Of a DNA stretch of 34,273 nt, positions 8,579 to 17,371 are shown piece by piece. The stretch covers positions 1 to 34,273 of the forward strand of contig JAFYUD010000047.1 in NCBI GenBank assembly GCA_017549665.1, in the 5' to 3' direction. Each line of letters starts with the position of its first letter. The stretch's first letter is position 1. The translations under genes were made by a program, and so were the position numbers. The notes beneath the pieces are model-generated. The model did no database searches. It saw only the letters and a program-made list of their open reading frames with translations, and had not been told where the DNA came from. Source of the stretch: Clostridia bacterium. GTDB taxonomy: Bacteria > Bacillota_A > Clostridia > Oscillospirales > Acutalibacteraceae.

Positions 8579-9418
8579 CTATTTTGCAAAATTATATAAT
8601 TTCACGAGAAATTCAACAGTTTTTATCAGAATCTTGATAATAAAATTTCTTAATATAGGTTCTCTTATGTCTTTTCCTTTTTCGGTTATTATTATTTCGG
8701 TTGAATTGCACAGACCGAGTGAATGAAGTTTTTTAAGAACGGCTGATGCAATCAGTTCATTTCCTTTTACGCTCGGATGAATACCGTCTTTGGCAAAATT
8801 TTCTTCATTGCCGTCAAGAGCGGCCGCAATATCAACAACACATACTCTGTCGGGGTTTTCGCTTTCACATCTATATATTACGGCATTAAGTCTGTCTGCT
8901 CCTTGCTGATAAAGTTCCTTCAGTTTTCCCGACTGGGGATTGTAGATGGTCTGAAGCAGAATAATAACATCGCTGTTATTCTCTGTTATCGCATTGATTA
9001 TAAAAGAAAGATTTGAACGGAATATTTCTGCCGTTTCGTCAAAAACGGATAAATCCTCCTCAAGAACAGCGTCAAATATCAGGTCGGAAACATTATCACC
9101 GAGAAAATCGTTTCCTCCGATTGAAACAGAAATTATGTCCGCATTTCTGATATCAGCAATAATTTCTTCGGTTTTTATCATTTCAGCTAATTCCGAAGAA
9201 TTTATGCCAGGAACAGCATGATTTTTATATTCATAGCCATTTGTATCGGCTACAATTTTGCCATAACTGGCTTCCTCCGGATTTTTCAGACCCGAACCGT
9301 AAGCGATTGAATCACCGAGAACAAGATAATTTATTTGGCTTTGTTCTGCGGATGCAATATATATTAATGATGACAAAAACAGTGAAAATGAAATTATTAA
9401 CGAAATTAATCTTTTCAT
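8579..9418 (-). CDS. Secreted GDSL/SGNH hydrolase
   Basis: 279 residues with a signal peptide (MKRLISLIISFSLFLSSLIY, cleavage likely near ASA-EQ). SGNH blocks are present: GDS with the nucleophile Ser37, the IGGND motif with the oxyanion Asn, and the C-terminal DGIHPS with the Asp-His pair. Such enzymes deacylate cell-wall or plant glycans and lipids; the substrate is open. The start at 9418 has GGAGG 7 nt upstream; a longer reading frame runs through the tRNA-Leu gene and is not real. The last 24 residues form an unusual hydrophobic, Lys-rich helix (RNFIIKILIKTVEFLVKL), which could hold the enzyme at the membrane. Confidence 0.88.
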   Translation of the reverse strand: MKRLISLIISFSLFLSSLIYIASAEQSQINYLVLGDSIAYGSGLKNPEEASYGKIVADTNGYEYKNHAVPGINSSELAEMIKTEEIIADIRNADIISVSIGGNDFLGDNVSDLIFDAVLEEDLSVFDETAEIFRSNLSFIINAITENNSDVIILLQTIYNPQSGKLKELYQQGADRLNAVIYRCESENPDRVCVVDIAAALDGNEENFAKDGIHPSVKGNELIASAVLKKLHSLGLCNSTEIIITEKGKDIREPILRNFIIKILIKTVEFLVKLYNFAK

Positions 9419-9440
9419 ATCAAATCCTCCGAAAAGTATA

Positions 9441-9469
9441 AAATCCGAACCCATTGAGAGCTCGGATTT
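9441..9469 (-). terminator. Probable tRNA-Leu terminator
   Basis: An 8-bp stem AAATCCGA/TCGGATTT lies 3 nt past the tRNA-Leu 3' end. Its minus-strand tail (TATACTTTT) is only moderately T-rich, so some readthrough into the GDSL gene 23 nt further is possible. No separate promoter for that gene is obvious. Confidence 0.6.
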
Positions 9470-9471
9470 TT

Positions 9472-9555
9472 TGGTGCACCTGACAGGGATTGAACCTGCA
9501 CATCGAAGATACCAGATCCTAAATCTGGCGCGTCTGCCAGTTCCGCCACAGGTGC
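9472..9555 (-). tRNA. tRNA-Leu(TAG)
   Basis: An 84-nt cloverleaf with encoded CCA. The acceptor stem GCACCTG/CAGGTGC pairs perfectly and is followed by ACCA. The anticodon arm is CCAGA-TTTAGGA-TCTGG with anticodon TAG, the variable arm is long as expected for tRNA-Leu, and the T loop is GTTCAATC. A near-consensus promoter stands just upstream. Confidence 0.95.
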
Positions 9556-9567
9556 ATTTTCCACTTG

Positions 9568-9596
9568 ATATTATCATTTACATGATAATTTGTCAA
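9568..9596 (-). promoter_or_regulatory. Near-consensus promoter of tRNA-Leu
   Basis: On the minus strand TTGACA and TAATAT are separated by 17 nt, with the -10 box 12 nt before the mature tRNA. The region is also an imperfect hairpin because the -35 flank (CACTTGACA) and the sequence just past the -10 (TCAAGTG) are complementary. Confidence 0.85.
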
Positions 9597-9608
9597 GTGA
9601 AAGATAAA

Positions 9609-10178
9609 TTAAATTATAAGGTCATCAACAGAAAGCTTAGGCACATAATGAACGCCTTCGCCGTCACGGTAGTAAGCTGTGCTTCCGCTTTCGGGCAAAT
9701 CAACTAATTTGACAGTTTCTTTGGGTTTGCCCAGTGCAATAACAAGGTCGATTGAATATCTTTCAAGGTCAATATCAAGCTCTTCTGCAAGATTCTTTCT
9801 GTTGATACTGCCAAACATACATCCGCCGTATCCCTTTTCCGTTGCGGCAAGAAGAATTGTCTGAGCTGCAATTCCGTCGTCAAAGTGTTTGTTGCACCCG
9901 ATTGAAAGGTCACACATAATAATGATATAGGCAGATGGTCTTTCTCCTTTTTGTGGACCGTTCCAATCCTTCAGAAGTCCTGCCCACGCAAGATTTTTGA
10001 ATACAGATTCTTTTTCTTCGTTCTCTGTTATGAGTTTAAATCTCAAGGCCTGTGAATTGACGGTTGATGCAGTGTTGCGTACAACTCCGATTAACTCATG
10101 CAAAGTCTCCTGTGATATTGCGCATTCTTCATAAAATCTTCTGTAAGAACGGTTTTTGATAACTAATTCTTTTAACAA
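9609..10178 (-). CDS. Nitroreductase-family flavoprotein
   Basis: About 189 residues. The N-terminal KNRSYRRFYEE (FMN-phosphate-binding Arg residues), the NTASTVNSQALRFKLI segment (the usual NAPSxxNxQPW position) and the GYGGCMFGSI segment are those of the nitroreductase/FMN-reductase fold, which reduces nitro compounds, quinones or flavins with NAD(P)H. I place the start at a TTG (10178), 8 nt after AGGTGG; a GTG four codons earlier (10190) lies inside that ribosome site, and the promoter at 10204-10232 would leave it only about 7 nt of leader. Single-gene transcript. Confidence 0.85.
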   Translation of the reverse strand: MLKELVIKNRSYRRFYEECAISQETLHELIGVVRNTASTVNSQALRFKLITENEEKESVFKNLAWAGLLKDWNGPQKGERPSAYIIIMCDLSIGCNKHFDDGIAAQTILLAATEKGYGGCMFGSINRKNLAEELDIDLERYSIDLVIALGKPKETVKLVDLPESGSTAYYRDGEGVHYVPKLSVDDLII

Positions 10179-10203
10179 ATCAAACGCCACCTTTCTGCAA
10201 TTA

Positions 10204-10232
10204 TTATATAATAAATTTTTCTCAAATTCAAC
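10204..10232 (-). promoter_or_regulatory. Promoter of the nitroreductase gene
   Basis: On the minus strand TTGAAT and a perfect TATAAT are separated by 17 nt. The expected start of transcription near 10197 favours the TTG start codon of the gene. Confidence 0.75.
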
Positions 10233-10342
10233 TTTTGTGTTAATTTTACTTTGTGTTTTTTAATGAATATTACAATTTGTATATTCTTGCGTTGCTGATT
10301 GCTGAAAATGCACATAATTAACAGACTTTGCGCTGTATTTGT

Positions 10343-10371
10343 TTGAAATTTTTAAAATAATATTCTATAAT
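10343..10371 (+). promoter_or_regulatory. Promoter of the subtilase gene
   Basis: TTGAAA and a perfect TATAAT are separated by 17 nt, 38 nt before the GTG start. Confidence 0.8.
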
Positions 10372-10408
10372 TAAAATATATAATTGTTTCCGTTTGGAGG
10401 TGAGTTCG

Positions 10409-13400
10409 GTGAAAAGACTGTTATGTATACTTTTGTGTATTGTTTTGCCTACAGTTTCCGTTGCATCGGTTCTGACATACACTTTGAATAATTACGATAC
10501 TGTTACAGCTCAGCAGTTTGTTGATGAAATAGGCAAACTGATGCAGAGTTCTGACAGCGACGATATCAAATACGGTCAATCCGAACTTCTCGATGAAAAG
10601 AATGATTATTCCGAATTTCAGTCACGCAGACTTATTGTTAAAAGTCAGTATGACATCGATACTTGCGGAGCAACATCCGTTGTCGGCGGATATAATGATT
10701 TGTGGATTCTTTGCTATGAAACGCAAAAACAAACCGCCGAGGCTTATGAATATTATAATTCCAGAAGCGGAATAGAGTTTGTTGAACCCGACAGACAGCT
10801 TTACGCTCTTGATTCCGTTACAGCTTATTATAGTGAATCTGATGAATTTGAATCCTGGGGTCCTGCGTATATCGGACTTGATAAGTTTAATGATAGTATT
10901 TTATCAAGCGGTATTGAATTGAAAGAAACTGTTGTTGCTGTTCTTGATACAGGTACACAGGACAGTCATCCTGCGTTTGGCGGAAGAGTTATACCTTCGG
11001 GTGTCAATACCAGTACAAGCGGCAAGCCTAACTGTTCTGACGATGATAACGGTCACGGAACTCAGGTTGCAGGTGTTATTATTGACAGCACATTAGATAA
11101 CGTTATTGTTAAGCCCTACAAAGTTCTTGATCAGTGGGGTCAGGGAACTGTTATTACTCTTGCAGCCGGAATTATATGCGCTGTTGATGACGGTGTTGAT
11201 ATTATAAATATGAGCATCGCACTCTCTGAAAACTCTGAAACTCTCAAAGAAGCTGTTATGCTTGCAGACAGAAATGATATTCTTCTTGTTGCTGCATCGG
11301 GTAATGATTCATCGGACACACTGTTTTATCCCGCTTCTTATGATTCTGTTATCAAAGTTGGCGCAATAAACGAAAACGGAACCGTTGCCAATTTCAGCAC
11401 AAGAGGCGAAGATGTTGATTTTGCAGCTCCCGGTGTTAATATTTACACAACGCATTTGGGCGGAGGATTTAAAACTGTCAGCGGAACTTCATTTGCTTCT
11501 CCGCTTGTTGCTTCGCTTGCAGCTTCTATGATTTCGTATCACTCGGAACTTTCTACCGAAGATATTAAAGATATCCTTATTGAAAATTCTGTTTATGTTC
11601 AGGAGACTGATTCAAAAATCAAATACGGCAACGGTATTGTTCACGCACCTGAATTCGGTGATCCTTCACAAAACATACAAAAAACTGCTGCACCGTATTT
11701 TTCACACGGAAATACAGTTACACAAGAAGAAATCGATCTTGAGATTTTTTGCGATACGCCGGATGCTGTTGTTTATTACACAACAGACCGTACCGTTCCG
11801 TCCAAAAGCAACCCTTCATCGATGGTTTATGACGGAACAGCGATTCACATTTCTGAAACAACCGTTATTACTGCTGTTGCGTATTGCGACGGTATGTACC
11901 GTTCACCTGTTTCGACTTTTGCTTCCATTATTGTTCCTTATATTGATGAACAGTTTCTTGAAATTGATGCTTCGGGCGTCATAACATCTTATACCGGTTC
12001 AAAAGTCAGTTTTACAGTTCCCGAAACTGTTCGCGGATTAACCGTTACCGGAATTGGTGAAAGTGTTTTTGAGGGAATGGATATTTCTGAAATTTTTCTT
12101 CCTGTTACTGTTACTTCAATCGGTGCAAGCGCATTTAAAGATTGTTCTTCATTAAAAACGATTTTTGCCAAGGGAGTAACTAAAGTATCCGATTACGCTT
12201 TATATAACTGTGTACGTCTTAAAAATATTTATTTCGGTCAGATTACATCTGTTGGCAAATATTCATTTTATTCTGTTTGCAGCAGTCAGTACACAATGAG
12301 CGGTACTACGGTTACTCTTGAATATGAGTCCCTTACATCAATCGCTGAAGGCGCGTTTCAGAATGCCGCCGTTTCGGACGTTGATCTTAAGAATGTCAGT
12401 TCAATCGGTAAAGCTGCATTTTCAAACTGTACGGCTCTTGTCAGTGTTCAGATTGATAATCTTTCCAACATATCGAATGAAGTCTTTAAGAACTGCACTT
12501 CGCTTTCTTCAGTTGAGATTCTGGGTCTGTCTTTTGTTTCAAACGATGCGTTCAGCGGATGCAGATCGTTGACAGAAGTGAACATTCCCGATGCAACATA
12601 CATCAACGGCAGAGCTTTCGAAAACTGTACGTCGCTGAGTGAAATATGTCTTGATTCCGCAATAACGGTTTATTCAACTGCGTTTAACAACTGCACATCG
12701 TTGAGAATTATCAAAGTTCCTGAAATGACAGCTTTTGAGTCGGCTGTATACAGAGCCGGTACAACAACATTTCCGAAATTTTCATCTGCTTTACAAGCAT
12801 TTATTGCACCAAAACTCACAAAAACATCGGCATATATGTTTGGCAGCGCTCCGAATATTCAGGCTGTTTCTTTCAAAAATTTAAAGACAGTTGCTGATAA
12901 TACTTTCTCGGGATGCAATAATATGATTTATCTTAACATTGAAAATGTTACAACTCTTTCTTACGCATCGCTTGCGGGATGTGAAATCGATTTTATTGAT
13001 GCCAGAAATCTTCAGAATGCTGCGTTTCTTCCCGATAACAGCGGTATTATGCTTTCCAAAAACTTTGAGGGATCAACTGCTTTGCCCTTAAATCTGACAG
13101 TTTACGGCACTGCAGGTACCGTTGCGGAAAACTTCGCAACTTCAAACGGATATTCATTCTACCCTACCCCGTTTGTTTATGATGGGTTTGTCAAAAACAT
13201 AAATGAAATCAGCGGTACGGTTTCTCTTCGTGCTGTAGGATTTAACCTCACTTATCAGTGGTATTCAAATACGGTTAATTCCAACGAAGGCGGAACTCCG
13301 ATTGAAGGCGCAACATCATCGGTTTATACATTTACGGATAAAGACACATCTTTTTACTATTACTGTGTTGTTACTCAGGATGATTTCGGAATAATATCCG

Positions 13401-13963
13401 ATTACGCTACAGATGTTATTATCAAAGACCCCAAGTCGGCAAACTATGAAAGATATAATCTTGCGGTAAAGGATGCAAGAAATCTTGTTCCCGAGCAATA
13501 CACAAATTATAATACTGTTCTCGAAGTGCTTTCGGTTGATGTCAGCGGAAAACGTTCGTGCGAACAGCGTGTTGTTGATGAGCAGGCTGCAGCTATCAGG
13601 GCAGCTATTGCTAAACTTAAGTATAATAAAGTTTCGGGAGTTACTTTGAAACCCGTTGACACAAGTCTCAAAATGCTTGAGAGAACAAAAATTGATGTAA
13701 TAACATATCCGTTCGGCTCGGTTTACAAAGACATTGAATGGTCATCGGAAGATAACTCCGTTTTTGTTGTTTCCAAAACGGGTTATGTAAGATGCGTCGG
13801 CAACGGTTCAACATATATTGTTGCACGTATCACAAATCACGACGGTTCCGTTATCTTCGGAAGAGTGAAAATGAAGAGTGCTCCCACATCGGGTCTAGAA
13901 CAGTTTTTTGCATCGTTCTTCAGAGTGATTTTTATCGTTTTTGCTGAAATCAGAATTAAATAA
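10409..13963 (+). CDS. Large secreted S8 subtilase with BspA-like leucine-rich repeats
   Basis: 1184 residues from a GTG start with GGAGG 8 nt upstream. Signal peptide at 1-20; propeptide-like region about 30-150; S8 catalytic domain about 170-415 with Asp180 (AVLDTG), His216 (DDDNGHGTQV), oxyanion Asn299 (AASGND) and Ser361 (SGTSFASP). A chitobiase/FN3-like segment follows (about 430-520, VVYYTTDRTVPS), then about ten BspA-type leucine-rich repeats (about 530-870, SVFEGM, SAFKDCSSLK, AFSNCTAL and similar), an Ig-like segment (LTYQWYSN), a helical FIVAR-like piece and a Big_2-like domain (DIEWSSEDNSVFVVSKTGYVRCVG). It ends in a hydrophobic helix (LEQFFASFFRVIFIVFAEIR) with no LPXTG motif. It probably degrades host or dietary proteins at the cell surface, with the repeats serving adhesion. 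Confidence 0.9.
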   Translation: MKRLLCILLCIVLPTVSVASVLTYTLNNYDTVTAQQFVDEIGKLMQSSDSDDIKYGQSELLDEKNDYSEFQSRRLIVKSQYDIDTCGATSVVGGYNDLWILCYETQKQTAEAYEYYNSRSGIEFVEPDRQLYALDSVTAYYSESDEFESWGPAYIGLDKFNDSILSSGIELKETVVAVLDTGTQDSHPAFGGRVIPSGVNTSTSGKPNCSDDDNGHGTQVAGVIIDSTLDNVIVKPYKVLDQWGQGTVITLAAGIICAVDDGVDIINMSIALSENSETLKEAVMLADRNDILLVAASGNDSSDTLFYPASYDSVIKVGAINENGTVANFSTRGEDVDFAAPGVNIYTTHLGGGFKTVSGTSFASPLVASLAASMISYHSELSTEDIKDILIENSVYVQETDSKIKYGNGIVHAPEFGDPSQNIQKTAAPYFSHGNTVTQEEIDLEIFCDTPDAVVYYTTDRTVPSKSNPSSMVYDGTAIHISETTVITAVAYCDGMYRSPVSTFASIIVPYIDEQFLEIDASGVITSYTGSKVSFTVPETVRGLTVTGIGESVFEGMDISEIFLPVTVTSIGASAFKDCSSLKTIFAKGVTKVSDYALYNCVRLKNIYFGQITSVGKYSFYSVCSSQYTMSGTTVTLEYESLTSIAEGAFQNAAVSDVDLKNVSSIGKAAFSNCTALVSVQIDNLSNISNEVFKNCTSLSSVEILGLSFVSNDAFSGCRSLTEVNIPDATYINGRAFENCTSLSEICLDSAITVYSTAFNNCTSLRIIKVPEMTAFESAVYRAGTTTFPKFSSALQAFIAPKLTKTSAYMFGSAPNIQAVSFKNLKTVADNTFSGCNNMIYLNIENVTTLSYASLAGCEIDFIDARNLQNAAFLPDNSGIMLSKNFEGSTALPLNLTVYGTAGTVAENFATSNGYSFYPTPFVYDGFVKNINEISGTVSLRAVGFNLTYQWYSNTVNSNEGGTPIEGATSSVYTFTDKDTSFYYYCVVTQDDFGIISDYATDVIIKDPKSANYERYNLAVKDARNLVPEQYTNYNTVLEVLSVDVSGKRSCEQRVVDEQAAAIRAAIAKLKYNKVSGVTLKPVDTSLKMLERTKIDVITYPFGSVYKDIEWSSEDNSVFVVSKTGYVRCVGNGSTYIVARITNHDGSVIFGRVKMKSAPTSGLEQFFASFFRVIFIVFAEIRIK

Positions 13964-13968
13964 CAGAA

Positions 13969-14007
13969 AATCCGCACCGGTCATTACGTCTGGTGCGGAT
14001 TCTTTTT
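13969..14007. terminator. Bidirectional terminator between subtilase and rmlB
   Basis: A perfect 10-bp stem AATCCGCACC/GGTGCGGATT with a 13-nt loop is followed by CTTTTT on the plus strand and TTTTCTG on the minus strand. It fills the 42-nt gap between the two convergent genes. Confidence 0.9.
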
Positions 14008-15019
14008 ATCCGTATATTCTTTTGCTGTATTCAGCGTATTCGCCGCTTTTGATTTCATCTGTCCATTCCGTGTTATCGAGATACCATTGAATGGTCTTTT
14101 TCATACCTTCGTCAAATCCCGTTTCAGGTTCCCAACCGAGTTCGGATGAGATTTTTGAGGGATCTATTGCATATCTGAGGTCGTGACCTGCACGGTCTTT
14201 GACATATGTGATAAGCGATTCGGGTTTGTCAAGCTGACGGAGAATTGTTTTAACAACTTCGATATTCTGACGCTCGTTATGACCGCCTACGTTATAAACC
14301 TCACCGATTCTGCCGTTATGAATTATCATATCGATTGCTTTGCAATGGTCTTCAACATACAACCAGTCACGGACATTGAGACCCTGACCGTATACGGGAA
14401 GATTCTGCTCTTCCTGAGCTCTGACAATCATAAGAGGAATAAGTTTTTCGGGGAACTGATAAGGTCCGTAATTGTTTGAACAGCGTGAAATTGTTACAGG
14501 CAATCCGTATGTTCTGTGAAAAGCAAGTGTCAATAAATCGGCAGATGCTTTAGAAGCCGAATAAGGGCTGGAAGTTGTTAAAGGTAAATCCTCGGTAAAG
14601 AATAAGTCGGGTCTGTCAAGAGGAAGGTCGCCATATACTTCGTCAGTAGAAACCTGGTGAAAACGCTTTACTCCGAACTTTTTGCTTGCATCAAGCAAAC
14701 AAGCGGTACCCATAACATTTGTTTCAAGAAAAATAAACGGGTTTTCTATTGAGCGGTCAACATGGCTTTCTGCGGCAAAGTTGACAACAATATCAAATTT
14801 TTCTTCTTCAAATATTTTATTGACAAGGTCTTTATCGGCAATGCTTCCCTTGATAAATTTAAAATTCGGGTTTTTCATTGCGGTATCAAGGCTTTTGAGA
14901 TTGCCTGCATATGTAAGGGCGTCAAGGCAGACGATTGAATAATCGGGGTGTTTATCGAGCATATAATAAACAAAATTGCAGCCGATAAAGCCTGCACCGC
15001 CGGTTACAAGTATTTTCAT
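14006..15019 (-). CDS. rmlB: dTDP-glucose 4,6-dehydratase
   Basis: 337 residues, the normal length of RmlB/RfbB. It converts dTDP-glucose to dTDP-4-keto-6-deoxyglucose, the second step towards dTDP-rhamnose and other deoxysugars of cell-surface glycans. The NAD-binding GGAGFIG (7-13), FAAESHVDRS (81-90), the STDEVYG active site (Thr125, Asp126, Glu127) and YSASK (Tyr153, Lys157) are all intact, as is SRCSNNYGPYQFPEKLIPL. It overlaps the upstream exonuclease gene by 4 nt (ATGA). No rmlA, rmlC or rmlD lies nearby, so the rest of the pathway is encoded elsewhere. Confidence 0.95.
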   Translation of the reverse strand: MKILVTGGAGFIGCNFVYYMLDKHPDYSIVCLDALTYAGNLKSLDTAMKNPNFKFIKGSIADKDLVNKIFEEEKFDIVVNFAAESHVDRSIENPFIFLETNVMGTACLLDASKKFGVKRFHQVSTDEVYGDLPLDRPDLFFTEDLPLTTSSPYSASKASADLLTLAFHRTYGLPVTISRCSNNYGPYQFPEKLIPLMIVRAQEEQNLPVYGQGLNVRDWLYVEDHCKAIDMIIHNGRIGEVYNVGGHNERQNIEVVKTILRQLDKPESLITYVKDRAGHDLRYAIDPSKISSELGWEPETGFDEGMKKTIQWYLDNTEWTDEIKSGEYAEYSKRIYG

Positions 15020-15891
15020 TCTTCTATATCCTCCGATTCAATATTGGGTTCGGGTTCGATAACAGAAACAATTTTACGGAATTCAACCTGATCGTAAAGT
15101 CGTTTGAATCGAACACCTACAGAATAAGTAAGGTCACAGCTTTCACAATAAAAATTTGCGCGGAAGAACTGACAATGGAATTTCCAGTTCGAAAGTTGTT
15201 CGCAAGCGTCGCCGCAGGATTCACAGGTGTGGTTGAGACGTTTTTTGTCAACGAACGGACTGTCGATATTGCGGATAACTTTTGATTTGTAGAGCAGCCT
15301 TGAATAAAATTCATCATCGCATACTACGAAATCCCGTTCTGAAAGTCCCATATCATATACTTTTTTTAATATGTCAGCGGTCAGCATACTGTCTCCGAGC
15401 GCTCTGTGGTGAATATACATCTCGGGGTCAATGCCGATCATTTCTGCAGCAGTTAAAAGACCTGTCTGATGTCCTCTACTGTTTTTTGTAAAGTTATGAA
15501 AGAACTTTTGCAAATCACAGTATATCTTAAGGAACGGAACTACTTTGATTCCGTTGAGATATTTGAAGTTGTCAAGAAGAACACGTATGTCGCTGTCTCC
15601 CCAGGTGACAATGACCGTATCTTCGGTACCGATCCACTTTCTGAAGAGGGAAAAAGCTTTTGTGAAAGGCATTCCTCCGTTGATATCGTCATTTGTGAGG
15701 TGAGTGAGTCTTTTGACTGTGCCTCTGAGTTTTTTGCCGATCTGAGAACGGATTATGCAAGAAAAAGTATCTACGGTTTCGAGGTCTTCATCGAGCTTGA
15801 CTGCACCGATTTCGATTATTTCGTTAATGTAACCGTTTGCTTTTTTTGCGTAAGTGTTATTCCATTCAAGGTCCATTACAACGTACTGCAT
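15016..15891 (-). CDS. DEDDh 3'-5' exonuclease with C-terminal zinc ribbon
   Basis: 291 residues from the ATG at 15891, which has AAAGGA 9 nt upstream. The exonuclease (RNase T/ERI-1/DnaQ-like) domain covers about residues 1-180: Asp and Glu in VVMDLEWN, IIEIGAVKL, an acidic WGDSDIRVLL, and HRALGDSMLTADIL with the catalytic His and last Asp. The C-terminal third has four CxxC/C-x-x-C-like positions (CESCGDACEQ and CESCDL), probably a zinc ribbon that binds nucleic acid. Substrate (RNA or DNA) unknown. Pairing with rmlB in one operon has no obvious metabolic reason. Confidence 0.82.
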   Translation of the reverse strand: MQYVVMDLEWNNTYAKKANGYINEIIEIGAVKLDEDLETVDTFSCIIRSQIGKKLRGTVKRLTHLTNDDINGGMPFTKAFSLFRKWIGTEDTVIVTWGDSDIRVLLDNFKYLNGIKVVPFLKIYCDLQKFFHNFTKNSRGHQTGLLTAAEMIGIDPEMYIHHRALGDSMLTADILKKVYDMGLSERDFVVCDDEFYSRLLYKSKVIRNIDSPFVDKKRLNHTCESCGDACEQLSNWKFHCQFFRANFYCESCDLTYSVGVRFKRLYDQVEFRKIVSVIEPEPNIESEDIEE

Positions 15892-15926
15892 CAAAAACAT
15901 TCCTTTAGTAATTTTACATATAGAAT

Positions 15927-15955
15927 ATAATACTATATTTTTTTTAACATTGCAA
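15927..15955 (-). promoter_or_regulatory. Promoter of the exonuclease-rmlB operon
   Basis: On the minus strand TTGCAA and TATTAT are separated by 17 nt, 36 nt before the exonuclease start. Confidence 0.7.
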
Positions 15956-16014
15956 GACCAAAATATCCGCTTTTAAATTTGGGTGTTATATGCTGTTTTA
16001 TAAATTGAGAATCG

Positions 16015-16043
16015 TTGACAATACAATATGGCAGTGATATACT
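16015..16043 (+). promoter_or_regulatory. Promoter of the fucosidase-lipase operon
   Basis: A perfect TTGACA and TATACT are separated by 17 nt and lie 29 nt before the fucosidase start. Confidence 0.8.
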
Positions 16044-16071
16044 TGTATAAAAACATACGGAGGTATTTGAT

Positions 16072-17355
16072 ATGTATGAAAATAATTGGGAATCACTTAA
16101 TTCCCGTCCTGTTCCCGAATGGTTTGGTGATGCTAAATTCGGTATATTTATCCATTGGGGATTATATTCGGTTCCTTCATTTACTAAAAAAGGCGACTAT
16201 GCCGAATGGTATATGAGACAGATTGAAGACGAAACCACCGAAACAGCTGCTTTCCATAAGAGAGTATACGGTGAAAATGTGAAGTACGAAGACTTTGTAA
16301 AAGGATTTACCGCAGAACTTTTTGATGCCAAAAAATGGGCTGACCTCTTTGTGAAGAGCGGAGCAAAATACATCAACTTTGTTTCAAAGCACCATGACGG
16401 TTACTGTCTTTATAAGTCGGATTATGCTTGGAACTGGAACAGTGTTGATGTTGGTCCTCACAGAGATTTTCTTCAGGAAATGAAGGATGCTCTTGAAGGA
16501 ACCGATGTTAAATTCGGTGTTTATCATTCAGTCTATGAGTGGTTCCATCCTACATATCTAAAAGATCCCGAGCAATATGCCCTTGAACATCTTATCCCGA
16601 TGCTCAAAGAACTTGTTGAAAAATATCAGCCCAACACCCTTTTTACCGACGGAGAATGGGAACATCCTTCATCAGTATGGCATTCAACCGAGTTTTTACA
16701 GTGGCTTTATAATGATTCAAGCGTAAAAGATTTCATCGTTCCCAATGACCGTTGGGGTAAAGAAACAAGAGGTCATCTTGGCGGCAATTTTACAACTGAA
16801 TACGGTTGGATTGAAGCTGATAAGCGAATTGAAGATGTTGAACTCGACAGACCTTTTGAAGAATGCAGAGGTATCGGCAGATCGTTCGGTTTTAACCGAA
16901 ATGAAGATCTTTGCGATTATCTCAGTGCAAAAGAACTTGTTGAAATGCTTTGTGATCTTGTTTCAAAGGGCGGAAACTTCCTTCTTAATATCGGTCCTGC
17001 TGCTGACGGTACAATTCCTGTAATCATGGAAGAAAGACTGCTTCAGATGGGCGATTGGCTGCGCGTTAACGGTGAGGCTATTTATGCATCAAAGATTTAT
17101 TCGAAATCTTCTCAGAAAGGTGTCTATTATACTCAGAAAGACGGTAATGTTTATGCAATAATTAACAGATTTCCCTTCGGTTCACAGGTTCTTGAACTGG
17201 TTGATTATGATGAAAATCTTAAAGCAACTCTTCTCGGATGTGATGCTGTTCTTGAAATAAAGAATAATAACGGCAAGGCAGAAATTGTTTTCCCTGCAAT
17301 CAATCCCGATACTGTTGATTCGGATTGGCTTTATACAATCAAGCTTTCAAAATAA
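16072..17355 (+). CDS. GH29 alpha-L-fucosidase, intracellular
   Basis: 427 residues without a signal peptide. Hallmarks of glycoside hydrolase family 29 are FGIFIHWGLYSVP (about 23-35), KYINFVSKHHDGYCLY (99-114) and TLFTDGEW with the probable nucleophile Asp193, followed by a C-terminal beta-rich part. The enzyme releases L-fucose from glycans; as it is cytoplasmic, the substrate must be imported oligosaccharides, for example from mucin or milk glycans. CGGAGG precedes the ATG by 8 nt. The lipase-like gene follows after 16 nt. No fucose catabolic gene is in the window. Confidence 0.92.
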   Translation: MYENNWESLNSRPVPEWFGDAKFGIFIHWGLYSVPSFTKKGDYAEWYMRQIEDETTETAAFHKRVYGENVKYEDFVKGFTAELFDAKKWADLFVKSGAKYINFVSKHHDGYCLYKSDYAWNWNSVDVGPHRDFLQEMKDALEGTDVKFGVYHSVYEWFHPTYLKDPEQYALEHLIPMLKELVEKYQPNTLFTDGEWEHPSSVWHSTEFLQWLYNDSSVKDFIVPNDRWGKETRGHLGGNFTTEYGWIEADKRIEDVELDRPFEECRGIGRSFGFNRNEDLCDYLSAKELVEMLCDLVSKGGNFLLNIGPAADGTIPVIMEERLLQMGDWLRVNGEAIYASKIYSKSSQKGVYYTQKDGNVYAIINRFPFGSQVLELVDYDENLKATLLGCDAVLEIKNNNGKAEIVFPAINPDTVDSDWLYTIKLSK

Positions 17356-17371
17356 TTAAGGGGTTATTACA

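Noticed and set aside
9419..9577. N-terminal extension of the GDSL hydrolase
   Set aside because: The longer frame reads through tRNA-Leu in translation and has no signal peptide at its front; the ATG at 9418 has an ideal ribosome site and begins a signal peptide.
9562..9601. Hairpin between nitroreductase and tRNA-Leu as a terminator
   Set aside because: Neither side has a T run, and the same bases form a near-consensus TTGACA-17-TAATAT promoter for tRNA-Leu.
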